A DNA stretch of 64,000 nucleotides from positions 62,001-126,000 of the forward strand of contig OZ241871.1 of the NCBI GenBank assembly GCA_965202955.1, read 5' to 3'. Numbering within the stretch: position 1 is the stretch's first letter; every line of letters begins with the position of its first letter. Made by a program: the position numbers and the translations under genes. Below the pieces are notes generated by a model, which had not been told where the DNA came from, did no database searches, and saw only the letters and a program-made list of their open reading frames with translations. The DNA comes from Bin5 sp034422415 (lineage in GTDB: Bacteria > Chloroflexota > Anaerolineae > Caldilineales > Caldilineaceae). Of the stretch, positions 8,732 to 17,234 are shown one piece after another.

Positions 8732-8761
8732 AGCATAGCGGACGGACCACCCCTTTAGCAA
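8732..8761 (-). promoter_or_regulatory. Possible promoter for the leftward tilS operon
   Basis: Read on the minus strand, TTGCTA (8761-8756) and TATGCT (8737-8732) are separated by 18 bp, each matching 4-5 of 6 consensus positions. It lies in the 341-nt gap between the divergent tilS and mreB genes. No coding frame is credible in that gap. Confidence 0.4.
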
Positions 8762-8822
8762 GATCAACGACAATAAAGGGATTGGACAGTCCGGCATCGT
8801 TGTTTTGTGTCGATCGCCGCTA

Positions 8823-8831
8823 TGGTATACT
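8823..8831 (+). promoter_or_regulatory. Extended -10 promoter element for mreB
   Basis: TGGTATACT (8823-8831) has the TGn extension followed by a 5/6 -10 hexamer. No good -35 exists at 16-18 bp, which is typical of extended -10 promoters. The transcript would start near 8838, about 80 nt before the mreB start, and would serve the shape cluster. Confidence 0.5.
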
Positions 8832-8919
8832 GAGACGGCGAACGGCCTCTCGCGCGGTGTTTCGAGGTCCGGTCAACTGCTGCTCAACCATCGAATACTG
8901 GAATGGAGATCTCCCCAGA

Positions 8920-9990
8920 GTGTCAAACCCGTTAGACTGGCTGTTGGGGCTTTTTTCACTCGATATTGGTATCGACTTAGGCACAGCCAATACCCTGGTT
9001 CACGTGAAGGGCCGGGGGGTCATCATTGACGAGCCCTCCGTGGTTGCAATTGACAATTCGTCGAAGCGGCGCAACAAGGTCAAGGCAATCGGCCAGGAGG
9101 CGAAGGAGATGGTGGGTCGGACGCCGAGTCACATCATCGCCAAACGCCCACTTCAGGACGGCGTCATTTCCGATTTCAAAGAGACTGAGGAGATGATTCA
9201 CGCCTTCATCGGCAAGGTTCACGGCAAACGGGCTTTCGGTACCGCCCGCCCGCGCGTCGTGATCGGCATCCCGTCCGGCGCCACCGAAGTCGAAAAGCGA
9301 GCCGTTCGCGATGCCACCGTCAGCGCAGGCGCCCGCGAAGCAGGGCTGGTCGAAGAACCGATGGCTGCCGCTATCGGCTCCGGCCTGCCGGTGACCGAAT
9401 CGATCGGCTCGATGATCGTCGACATTGGCGGCGGCACAACCGAAGTAGCCGTAATCTCGATGGGCGGCATCGTCGTCTCCCGCTCAATTCGCGTGGCCGG
9501 CGATGAAATGAACGAGGACATCATCACCTACAGCCGGCAAAAGTACAACCTGCTGATCGGCGAACGCATGGCCGAACGCGTCAAAATCGAAATCGGCTCC
9601 GCCTATCCGCTCGATCAGGAGCGGACCATGATTATCCGCGGACGCAACCTGATTACCGGCCTGCCCGAGGCAATTGAAGTCAGCTCGGTCGAAATCAGAG
9701 AAGCCCTGACCGGCTCGGTCGACGTCATCGTCGACGCCGTCAAGGATACCCTGGATGAAACGCCTCCCGAGCTTGTCGCCGACCTGATGGAGCACGGGAT
9801 TGTTCTGGCCGGTGGCGGCGCCCTGTTGCAGGGAATGGCCCAGCGCATCCAGGACGAAAACCGTATGCACGTCTATGTGGCCGACAATCCGCTCTCTTCC
9901 GTCGTGCTGGGGACCGGCATGATCCTGGAAAAGCCGGAGCACTACGCTGAAACTCTGACGACGATGCAACGAAAAGCCACAATCAGGTAG
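8920..9990 (+). CDS. mreB: Rod shape-determining actin homologue MreB
   Basis: MreB polymerises under the membrane and positions the elongasome. The phosphate-1 motif GIDLGTANTLV (about residues 17-27), the phosphate-2 region IVDIGGGTTEVAVIS and the adenosine motif GIVLAGGGALLQG are all present. The start is taken as GTG at 8920, giving 356 residues with the membrane-proximal start SNPLDWLLGLFS; GGAG lies at 8905-8908. The frame is open from 8782 but upstream residues do not resemble the family and overlap the promoter region. It leads the order mreB-mreC-mreD-mrdA-minC-minD-rodA. Confidence 0.97.
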   Translation: MSNPLDWLLGLFSLDIGIDLGTANTLVHVKGRGVIIDEPSVVAIDNSSKRRNKVKAIGQEAKEMVGRTPSHIIAKRPLQDGVISDFKETEEMIHAFIGKVHGKRAFGTARPRVVIGIPSGATEVEKRAVRDATVSAGAREAGLVEEPMAAAIGSGLPVTESIGSMIVDIGGGTTEVAVISMGGIVVSRSIRVAGDEMNEDIITYSRQKYNLLIGERMAERVKIEIGSAYPLDQERTMIIRGRNLITGLPEAIEVSSVEIREALTGSVDVIVDAVKDTLDETPPELVADLMEHGIVLAGGGALLQGMAQRIQDENRMHVYVADNPLSSVVLGTGMILEKPEHYAETLTTMQRKATIR

Positions 9991-10061
9991 GTTCGTAGCT
10001 CCCGTTTTCGGTTATTGGTTGCCATGTCGCAGCGTACATCGAATGCTGATTACTGAAAACT

Positions 10062-10970
10062 ATGAGAGATCAACTTGGCCTCAAGCTCATCATCCTCGCA
10101 CTGACCGCTATCCTGCTGTTGGTCCTGCAGCAGACCGGCCGCCTCGGAACCGTTGAAGGCCTGGTCACCCTAGTGACCGCGCCTGGCCAATCAGGGCTTT
10201 CCTCCCTGACCGACCGGCTCTCCAACTCGCTGACGAATCTGCGTAACTATCGCAACCTCCAGCAGCGAGTCACCGAACTTGAGCTGATCACCCAGGGCCT
10301 CATCGTCGAAAACCTGCGCCTGAAGGAAGTGGAGCGGGAGAACCAGCGCCTGCGCGAACTACTGGCCTTCGCCGAAACCAGGCCCGCCTTCGAGCTGCGC
10401 GGAGGTCAGATCATCGCCCGTGCCATCGGCAAGAACGCAACCAACTTCCTCGATGTTGCCATGATCGATCTCGGCTCACGCCACGGCATCCACGTTGGTA
10501 TGCCGGTCGTCAACGAACAGGGACTGGTCGGACGCATCTATACTGTAACGGCGACAACCTCGAAAGTGCTGCTCATCACCGACCCGTCGAGCACTGTCAA
10601 TACTATCCTCCAGGCCAGCCGGCTGACCGGCATCGTCAACGGCGCGCCGGGCTCCGATCCTGTTATGGGTTTCATTCCACAGGGGACGGAAGTGGGCGTC
10701 GGCGAAGTCGTGCTCACTTCAGGAATGGGAGGAAACTTTCCCAAAGGAGTTATGGTAGGACAGGTGGTTGACGTACGCCAGAAGGACGTCGACGTCTTCC
10801 AGGAGGCGATCGTACGCCCTACCGTCAACTTTGGCCGACTGGAGTTCGTCATGGTCGTCACCAACTTTGACCCGTTCGAATCCGTGCCTTTTCTCGATAC
10901 TGTGCCCGCCCAGCCAATCGAACCTCCAGAGGAAGCGAGTGAACATTCAGGGGAGACGAGTGAGGAGTGA
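10062..10970 (+). CDS. mreC: Rod shape-determining protein MreC
   Basis: MreC is a membrane-anchored extracytoplasmic scaffold that links MreB to PBP2 and RodA. The 302-residue product has an N-terminal membrane helix (about residues 7-24, LKLIILALTAILLLVL), a coiled coil (about residues 70-105, ending ENQRLRELLAF), then the paired beta-barrel MreC domain (GIHVGMPVVNEQGLVGRI; later VLTSGMGGNFPKGVMVGQV). The tail is acidic (EEASEHSGETSEE). Its last codons overlap the mreD start. Confidence 0.95.
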   Translation: MRDQLGLKLIILALTAILLLVLQQTGRLGTVEGLVTLVTAPGQSGLSSLTDRLSNSLTNLRNYRNLQQRVTELELITQGLIVENLRLKEVERENQRLRELLAFAETRPAFELRGGQIIARAIGKNATNFLDVAMIDLGSRHGIHVGMPVVNEQGLVGRIYTVTATTSKVLLITDPSSTVNTILQASRLTGIVNGAPGSDPVMGFIPQGTEVGVGEVVLTSGMGGNFPKGVMVGQVVDVRQKDVDVFQEAIVRPTVNFGRLEFVMVVTNFDPFESVPFLDTVPAQPIEPPEEASEHSGETSEE

Positions 10971-11544
10971 GCTAGCCAGGAGACAACCCAGAGCATCTGT
11001 CGCAGAGAGACGATCTCCTTCTGCCCGCCCTTCTTCACTCTCGCCGCGCGACTGGGGCGCCTCCTGGGTTTTCGTGCCGGCCTTGGGCGCGGCCGCAATC
11101 TTCCAGGTTGTCGTCGTGCCGAAACTCGCCGTAAACGGTGTCTACCCCGACCTGATTCTGCTGCTCGTCATCGCCAAGTCGCTTCTCGCAGGCCGGCACG
11201 ACGCCGTCATTTGGGGATTCACCGGCGGCCTGTGGATGGACTTCCTCAGCGGCGGCGCCATCGGCGCTTCCAGCCTGGCGCTCATGACCACCGCCCTGCT
11301 GACCGGGATCGGCCACAACGCAATCTTCCGCAGCCATCTCTTCGTCCCTTCCATTGCCGCGCTTTCCGGCACGCTCGTATTCTCGCTTGTTTACCTGGCG
11401 ATTCTCACCATTGTCGGATTCCGCTTCCAGCCCGACCTGCTCGTTACCGAAATCGTGGTCCCGGTTTGCCTGTACAATGGCGCAGTAATGCTCCTGGCGA
11501 CGCCGTTTCTGAATCGTTTGCCCGAAAAAGCAGACTACCCTTGA
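10960..11544 (+). CDS. mreD: Rod shape-determining protein MreD
   Basis: This small polytopic protein of the elongasome shows several hydrophobic helices and the family-typical stretch GVYPDLILLLVIAKSLLAG and WGFTGGLWMDFLSGGAIG. The frame is open from 10768, inside mreC. I choose the GTG at 10960 because AGGGGAGA lies 7 nt upstream. That gives 194 residues, with about 30 hydrophilic residues before the first helix and an 11-nt overlap with mreC. GTG at 10939 is an alternative. Confidence 0.88.
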   Translation: MRSELARRQPRASVAERRSPSARPSSLSPRDWGASWVFVPALGAAAIFQVVVVPKLAVNGVYPDLILLLVIAKSLLAGRHDAVIWGFTGGLWMDFLSGGAIGASSLALMTTALLTGIGHNAIFRSHLFVPSIAALSGTLVFSLVYLAILTIVGFRFQPDLLVTEIVVPVCLYNGAVMLLATPFLNRLPEKADYP

Positions 11545-11633
11545 GCTGCGACCACCGTTTCCGAGAACATTGGCCGCCTGGTGAACAGGCCGCGTTCAAC
11601 ACGTGAAAGTCTTGAAACCCCCCGCAACCTGCC

Positions 11634-13793
11634 ATGGATGAACGTGCAACACGCACGGCAACGTCAACCTCCATAATCGTACGCCTGACCCTGCTGGCGA
11701 CTTTTCTCATATTCTGCGTACGACTCTATGGCCTCCAGATCGTGCGCGGCGCCAACTATCAGGAACAGGCCGCTGTCAACCGCTTGCGCACAATCGACCT
11801 GTATGCCCCGCGCGGCGTCATTTACGACCGCAACGGCGAGATCCTGGCCCGCAATCGCCCCAGCTTTGTCATCACCGTCATCCCGGCAGACCTCCCCCCA
11901 AATGACCCCACTACGCCTGTCAACGAACAGCGCATCGCCCTCGAAAGACTGCTCGCCGCACTGGGAGCGGATACAGATCGCGAGATGGCCATTCGCATCG
12001 CCGAAGTGATGTTCCTGCACCTCGGCCGGGAAGATTTCAGGGATACTGTCGGAACCGCGGGCATTGCACTCTCCTTCCGCGAAGTCAATCTGGAAACATT
12101 GCAGATCGACGACGAAGGTCGCGAAATCCTGGTCGAAGAACCTACGCTGATCCCCGACCTCGCCGTACCCCTCCCTGCCGCCGGGCTGCTGGCGCTGCTG
12201 GAAAGGGCCGTAGCCCTCGGATCTCAGGGCAGCTCCTACAAGCCCATCACCATCCTCGACCTGGTCGACCGCGAGCAAGCCCTCCCCTTCGCCGAACAGA
12301 CCTACCAGCTGCCCGGGGTCCACGTGCTGCAGAAGCCGGTCAGAGAGTATCCCTTCCGCGAACTGGCAGGGCATGTACTCGGCTTCCTGGGACCGATCCC
12401 CAAACTGGCGGCCGACGACTATAAGGCCAATGGCTACGACAACCCAAACGAGTCCGTTGGCTTGAACGGACTGGAATACACCTACCAGGAGGCCTTGAGA
12501 GGACAGCCGGGACGCAGAATCATCGAAGTGGACATCCTGGGCCGGGAAAGTCGCACGGTCACTACCGAAAGGGAGTCGGAGCCCGGCCTGAACCTCCACC
12601 TCAGCCTCGATATTCACCTGCAAAAGGTGATGTACGACGCGCTTGCAAGCCAACTGGAAAAAACGGGCGCACCGCACGGTGTCGCCTTGGCGATGGACCC
12701 GCGCGACGGCACCATGCTGGGCCTGGTCAGCCTGCCCAGCTACGACAACAACATCTTCTCCGAAGGATTGGGCGCAGAGTATAAGGCGCTCGAAGTGGAG
12801 GACGACACGCGACGCCCCCTCTACAACTACGCCATCGGCGGTCTCTACCCGCCCGGCTCCACCTTCAAACTCGTCACAGCCACCGCTGCCTTGGCCGAGC
12901 GCATTGTCAACCCCTACACGGTCCTCGTCGACACCGGGCCTATCTACCTGCCCAACTTCTTCTTCCCCGACGACCCTGAACAGTCGCAGGAATTTGTTAG
13001 CTGGAACCACAAATTGAACATCCTCCACGGCCCCATGACCATCGTGGAGGGGCTCGGTCTCTCCAATGACATCTTCTTCTACTACCTTGGCGGCGGCTAC
13101 CCAAACCTCATGACCGGGTTGGGCAGCGAACGGCTCGCCAAGTGGATGCGGCTCTACGGCTTCGGCGAGCTGACCGGGATAGACCTGCCGGGCGAGGTCA
13201 GAGCATTTGTTCCAGATGAACAGTGGAAGCGATTGACCAAGGCCGAAAGGTGGACCACCGGCGACAGCTACAATATGGCGATTGGGCAGGGAGATGTCCT
13301 GGGCACCCCCCTGCAGGTGCTTGTCAGCACCGCTGCCGTCGCCAATGGCGGCTATGTCGTCAAGCCACAGTTCGTACGCGAAATGGTCGATACCCAAGGC
13401 ACCCTCCAATGGCAGTACGAACCGGCCCCCCTGGAGCCGCTTCCCGTGGAACCGGGTCTGCTCGCCGTCGTCCAGAGGGGAATGTGGCACGCTGTCAACG
13501 GACGGAGAGGCACCTCCGGCAACAGCCGCGTCGAAGGCGTCGTCGTGGCCGGCAAGACCGGGACAGCAGAGTACTGCGCCTACGATCCCGAAATCCAGGA
13601 CTGCAAAGACCGGGACCACGAAGGAAACCTGCCGTTCCATGCCTGGTACGCCGCCTACGCGCCCTATGACAACCCGGAAATCGCCGTCACCGTCTTCGTC
13701 TACTCAGGAGGTGAAGGGTCCACCACCGCCATTCCTGTAGCACAGGAGACGCTCAACGCCTACTTCCACGGAACCAGCGATACCGAACCCTAG
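11634..13793 (+). CDS. mrdA: Penicillin-binding protein 2 (elongasome transpeptidase)
   Basis: This class B PBP cross-links peptidoglycan during side-wall growth with RodA. It has one N-terminal membrane helix (about residues 15-33), the dimerisation domain with GVIYDRNGEILARN and REYPFRELAGHVLGFLG, and a transpeptidase domain. The active-site motifs are S409-T-F-K412 (GSTFK), S477-N-D479, and K641-T-G (AGKTGTAEY). Its 719 residues fit the family. It lies 89 nt after mreD and before the min genes; rodA, its partner, is three genes downstream. Confidence 0.95.
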   Translation: MDERATRTATSTSIIVRLTLLATFLIFCVRLYGLQIVRGANYQEQAAVNRLRTIDLYAPRGVIYDRNGEILARNRPSFVITVIPADLPPNDPTTPVNEQRIALERLLAALGADTDREMAIRIAEVMFLHLGREDFRDTVGTAGIALSFREVNLETLQIDDEGREILVEEPTLIPDLAVPLPAAGLLALLERAVALGSQGSSYKPITILDLVDREQALPFAEQTYQLPGVHVLQKPVREYPFRELAGHVLGFLGPIPKLAADDYKANGYDNPNESVGLNGLEYTYQEALRGQPGRRIIEVDILGRESRTVTTERESEPGLNLHLSLDIHLQKVMYDALASQLEKTGAPHGVALAMDPRDGTMLGLVSLPSYDNNIFSEGLGAEYKALEVEDDTRRPLYNYAIGGLYPPGSTFKLVTATAALAERIVNPYTVLVDTGPIYLPNFFFPDDPEQSQEFVSWNHKLNILHGPMTIVEGLGLSNDIFFYYLGGGYPNLMTGLGSERLAKWMRLYGFGELTGIDLPGEVRAFVPDEQWKRLTKAERWTTGDSYNMAIGQGDVLGTPLQVLVSTAAVANGGYVVKPQFVREMVDTQGTLQWQYEPAPLEPLPVEPGLLAVVQRGMWHAVNGRRGTSGNSRVEGVVVAGKTGTAEYCAYDPEIQDCKDRDHEGNLPFHAWYAAYAPYDNPEIAVTVFVYSGGEGSTTAIPVAQETLNAYFHGTSDTEP

Positions 13794-14086
13794 CCCCGTC
13801 ATTGCCCGTTAGACCGTTGCCGCAGGTCCACAGCCCCCGTACCCTATAACGGCAGTACCGCGCACACGGTCCTTGCCGGGCCTTCGAATACGCCGCAGTG
13901 TCAGGCCATGCGCCGCCCTTCCGCCCGGTTCCAGGTTCCGCGTTTTTGGTTTATAGTAAAGGTCGCGACAATTTGCTGCGGCCCGGGGAACCGATTGCAC
14001 GCCCAATCCCCTCGCCGCAGCTCCGGTGGTAAAGGAACCGGCTGCTTGGAGCATACGTTGGTTTTAGCGAGGATTTGTCCAGAACG

Positions 14087-15166
14087 ATGAGTGTCCGCAT
14101 CATTGGCCGGGGCGGCTTGACCGTCGTCGACGTAACCGGCGAAAAGGGAGCCTGGAGAGACATCGTAGAATACGTTGCCGGTCACATCTCGAAGGCCGAG
14201 GGCTTCTTCCGAGACGAACGCCTCGCGCTCTCCGTCGGCGACCGCAAGATTACCGCCGCCGACCTACAACTGATTCACAATGCCTTGCGTGGTCAGAACA
14301 TCAGCGTCGTCGCGCTCCACACCAGCAACCCCTCCTCCTACCTGCTCGCCAGGGACTTGGGCCTGGAAGCGGTTTGGGAAGGGCCGTCGCCTCCCCCTCT
14401 CCGCAACGAGATGGGCTTGAAAAGCACCGAAACGCAGCAGTCCTTGTCGCTTCGTCCCTCCGGGTTCGCTCGCTCCGGAACTGACCCAGCTGCGAGTCGC
14501 CCGGTCAGTTCCGGCCCGGCGCCGGGCCCGCCCCCTGCCGCCGACCGGCAGACTGCGCCCGCTTCCGGGGAGCCTCCTCAGACCTTGGGCCGCTGGTCGC
14601 AAATCGCAGCCAGGTATCAGCATTCCAGGGAAACCGACGGCGAGGCGAAAAATTCGGGAACACCGACGCAAGGCGCTCCCTCCCAAGACGAAAACAGGCG
14701 CGACAGCGAGCCTGTAGCTGTGGAGGATGCCGCGCACAACGATGATGCGGCAAACCTGGTACCCTGGAGCGAGGCTGCGGCCGAAGACGCCGAGCCCCCG
14801 CCCTTCGTCCATCGCGGCACCTTGCGCTCGGGCCAGTCGTGCAGGCACGCGGGAACCGTCGTGGTCCTCGGCGATGTCAACCCGGGCGCGCAGGTCATCA
14901 GCGGCGGCGACGTACTTGTGTGGGGGCGGCTGCGCGGCTTCGTGCACGCCGGCGCAATGGGCGACGAGCAGGCGCTCGTCGCCGCGCTCGACTTCGAACC
15001 GGTGCAGCTGCGGATCGCCGGTTACATCGCCATGACGCCAAAGGGCGCTTCCAACAACCCCGGCTACTGGTTCTGGAAGCGCGACAGCAGCGGCAGACCC
15101 GAAGTTGCCAGGGTTGTAGACGAACAGATTTACGTGGACCCCTGGGATGCGGGCGCAGAGGCCTAG
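14087..15166 (+). CDS. minC: Septum site-determining protein MinC
   Basis: MinC inhibits FtsZ assembly away from midcell when recruited by MinD. The N-terminal domain (residues 1-95, including LSVGDRKITAADLQLIHNAL) is followed by a Pro/Ala/Ser-rich linker of about 140 residues. The C-terminal beta-helix domain shows the MinC signature HRGTLRSGQSCRHAGTVVVL and GDVLVWGRLRGFVHAGAMGD. The linker makes the protein (359 residues) much longer than the usual 220-270. The ATG at 14087 is preferred over the upstream TTG at 14075, which lies almost on the GAGGA ribosome site. The 293 nt between mrdA and minC contain nothing I can identify. Confidence 0.93.
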   Translation: MSVRIIGRGGLTVVDVTGEKGAWRDIVEYVAGHISKAEGFFRDERLALSVGDRKITAADLQLIHNALRGQNISVVALHTSNPSSYLLARDLGLEAVWEGPSPPPLRNEMGLKSTETQQSLSLRPSGFARSGTDPAASRPVSSGPAPGPPPAADRQTAPASGEPPQTLGRWSQIAARYQHSRETDGEAKNSGTPTQGAPSQDENRRDSEPVAVEDAAHNDDAANLVPWSEAAAEDAEPPPFVHRGTLRSGQSCRHAGTVVVLGDVNPGAQVISGGDVLVWGRLRGFVHAGAMGDEQALVAALDFEPVQLRIAGYIAMTPKGASNNPGYWFWKRDSSGRPEVARVVDEQIYVDPWDAGAEA

Positions 15167-15277
15167 TGTGGTGCGCCAATCGCGCACAGCGTATGCGCTT
15201 GCCGCCAGGATAGATGCCCATGCGTCCGCGCCGGCAAAACGAAATCCTGAACGTCCCAAGATTCAAGACTCTCGACT

Positions 15278-16066
15278 ATGGGCGTTGTCCTTACCCTGAC
15301 CTCCGGCAAAGGCGGCGTGGGCAAGACCACAACCACCGCAAACCTGGGTACCGCCCTGGCCATGGCCGGTCAACGCGTCGTGGTCGTGGATGCCGACATC
15401 GGCCTGCGCAATCTCGACATTGTCATGGGCCTGGAGAGCCGCGTCGTCTACAACCTGGTCGACGCCATCGAGGGCCGTTGCCCTGTGCACCAAGCCCTCG
15501 TGCGAGACAGGCGCGTCAACGAGCTCTACCTCCTGCCCAGTTCGCAGACCCGCGACAAGACCGCCATCGCCCCCGACCAGATGATGACGCTGTGCCAGGA
15601 ACTGAGCACCATCGCCGACTTCGTACTCATCGACTCCCCCGCCGGCATCGAATTGGGATTCCAGAACGCTATCGCCGCCGCCTCAGAAGTCATCATCGTG
15701 ACGACGCCGGAGGTAAGCGCCCTGCGCGATGCCGACAAAGTCATCTTCCTCCTCGAACGCGACACCGAAATCCGAGCGCGGCTCATCATCAACCGCTACA
15801 ATTCCCGCCTCGTGCGGCGCAAAGAGATGTTTACCCGCAGCGACATACTTAGCATCCTCAGCATCGACCTGCTCGGCATCGTACCCGAGGATGACGAAAT
15901 CATCGTTTCCGCCAACAAAGGGTGGCCCGTCGCCCTCGAACGCAAGAGAAATGTCAGCCGCGCCTACCACAACATCGCCCAAAGACTTCTCGGCTACAAC
16001 GTGCCCCTGATCCCCTTCAAGGAAGTCAGCTGGGCCGAGCGACTGCGGCGGATCATAGGCCGTTGA
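15278..16066 (+). CDS. minD: Septum site-determining ATPase MinD
   Basis: MinD is a membrane-associated ATPase that dimerises on ATP and recruits MinC. The deviant Walker A K11GGVGKT17 is intact, with VVVDADIGLRNLDIVMGLE (Walker A' region) and DFVLIDSPAGIELGFQNAI (Walker B region). A C-terminal amphipathic stretch (EVSWAERLRRIIGR) should serve as the membrane-targeting sequence. It is 262 residues, usual for the family. No minE follows: rodA begins on the next base after the stop. Confidence 0.96.
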   Translation: MGVVLTLTSGKGGVGKTTTTANLGTALAMAGQRVVVVDADIGLRNLDIVMGLESRVVYNLVDAIEGRCPVHQALVRDRRVNELYLLPSSQTRDKTAIAPDQMMTLCQELSTIADFVLIDSPAGIELGFQNAIAAASEVIIVTTPEVSALRDADKVIFLLERDTEIRARLIINRYNSRLVRRKEMFTRSDILSILSIDLLGIVPEDDEIIVSANKGWPVALERKRNVSRAYHNIAQRLLGYNVPLIPFKEVSWAERLRRIIGR

Positions 16067-17167
16067 ATGTTACGCCACTTCGACAAACCGCTCTTCTTTG
16101 CCGTAATTCTACTCTGCGGCATCGGCATCGCAATGACCTATAGCGCGACCAATACCGATATTGTCCTGGAGAACTACTGGCAGCGGCAGCTTGTCTTTAC
16201 AATCCTGGGCGTAATCGCCCTTGCGACGACCGCACTCTTCGACTACCGACACCTGGAGCTGCTGGCCCAGCCGAGCTACTTCTTTCTGATCGGCTCGCTG
16301 GTGGCGGTCTTTCTCTTCGGCGAGGTCAAGGGCGGCGCGCAGCGCTGGTTGGACCTGGGCCGCACAGACGTCCAGCCGACCGAGTTCGGCAAGTTCCTGC
16401 TGATCGTTTTCTTGGCCTGGTATCTCAGCCGCTTTCAAGAGCGCATACGCTCGCTACCCTACCTGCTGGGAGCAATTGTTCTCCTTCTCCTTCCCCTGGC
16501 CCTGGTCTACGTGCAACCCGATCTGGGCATGACCGTTACGTTGGCCTTTATCAGCGGCACCTTGATTCTCATAAACGGCGTTCGCGTCGTCCATCTCCTC
16601 CTGGTCGCAATAGCCGCGGGTGCCGTGCCCGCATGGCTTGCCTTTCAGGGAACGCTCCAAAACTACATTCAGGATTACATGGTGGAGCGCGTCGCCATCT
16701 TTCTCGACCCTGCCTCAAACCCCGACGCCGCCTTCAATGTGCAGCAGGCGCTGATCAGCATCGGCAACGGCGGCTGGCTCGGGATGGGATGGGGCGAAGG
16801 AACACAGAATCAGCTTCGCTTTTTGCGCGTCCGCCACACCGACTTTATCTTCAGCGTTATCGCCGAGGAGCTGGGCTATCTGGGCGCCGTGCTTATCATG
16901 GGCCTACTTTTCTTCGTCATCTGGCGCCTCATCCGCATCGCCGACCTCGCCCAGGACCAGTTCGGCAGGCTCATCACGCTCGGCGTCGCCGCCCTTATCT
17001 TCTTTCAGACCTTCGTCAATGTCGGCATGAATCTGGCCATCATGCCGGTTACGGGCATGACGCTGCCTTTCCTCAGCTACGGAGGCAGCAGTCTCGTATC
17101 GATGATGGTGGCCGTGGGGTTGGCGCAGAGCGTCGTCATGCGCCATCGAAAGATGGACTTCTCTTAA
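16067..17167 (+). CDS. rodA: Peptidoglycan glycosyltransferase RodA (SEDS family)
   Basis: RodA polymerises glycan strands for cell elongation with PBP2. The 366-residue polytopic protein contains the SEDS features WLDLGRTDVQPTEFGKFLL, YVQPDLGMT, GWLGMGWGEGTQ and NVGMNLAIMPVTGMTLPFLS. The ATG follows the minD stop with no gap. RodA rather than FtsW is inferred from linkage to mreBCD and mrdA. The gene converges on nuoN; only a weak GGCCA/TGGCC hairpin lies in the 67-nt gap. Confidence 0.95.
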   Translation: MLRHFDKPLFFAVILLCGIGIAMTYSATNTDIVLENYWQRQLVFTILGVIALATTALFDYRHLELLAQPSYFFLIGSLVAVFLFGEVKGGAQRWLDLGRTDVQPTEFGKFLLIVFLAWYLSRFQERIRSLPYLLGAIVLLLLPLALVYVQPDLGMTVTLAFISGTLILINGVRVVHLLLVAIAAGAVPAWLAFQGTLQNYIQDYMVERVAIFLDPASNPDAAFNVQQALISIGNGGWLGMGWGEGTQNQLRFLRVRHTDFIFSVIAEELGYLGAVLIMGLLFFVIWRLIRIADLAQDQFGRLITLGVAALIFFQTFVNVGMNLAIMPVTGMTLPFLSYGGSSLVSMMVAVGLAQSVVMRHRKMDFS

Positions 17168-17234
17168 ACGCAGTTCCCGGCCAGAGGCTTTTGGCCTTCC
17201 CTGCTCCGGACAGCTTGCGCCGGCAGCCTTTCCG

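Noticed and set aside
11664..13640. 658-residue minus-strand open frame opposite mrdA
   Set aside because: It lies entirely inside a well-supported PBP2 gene and has no recognisable motif; GC-rich third positions keep the antisense frame open.
13794..14086. Possible small RNA or tRNA between mrdA and minC
   Set aside because: I found no cloverleaf, terminator or conserved RNA landmark; only a weak TATAGT -10-like hexamer near 13952.
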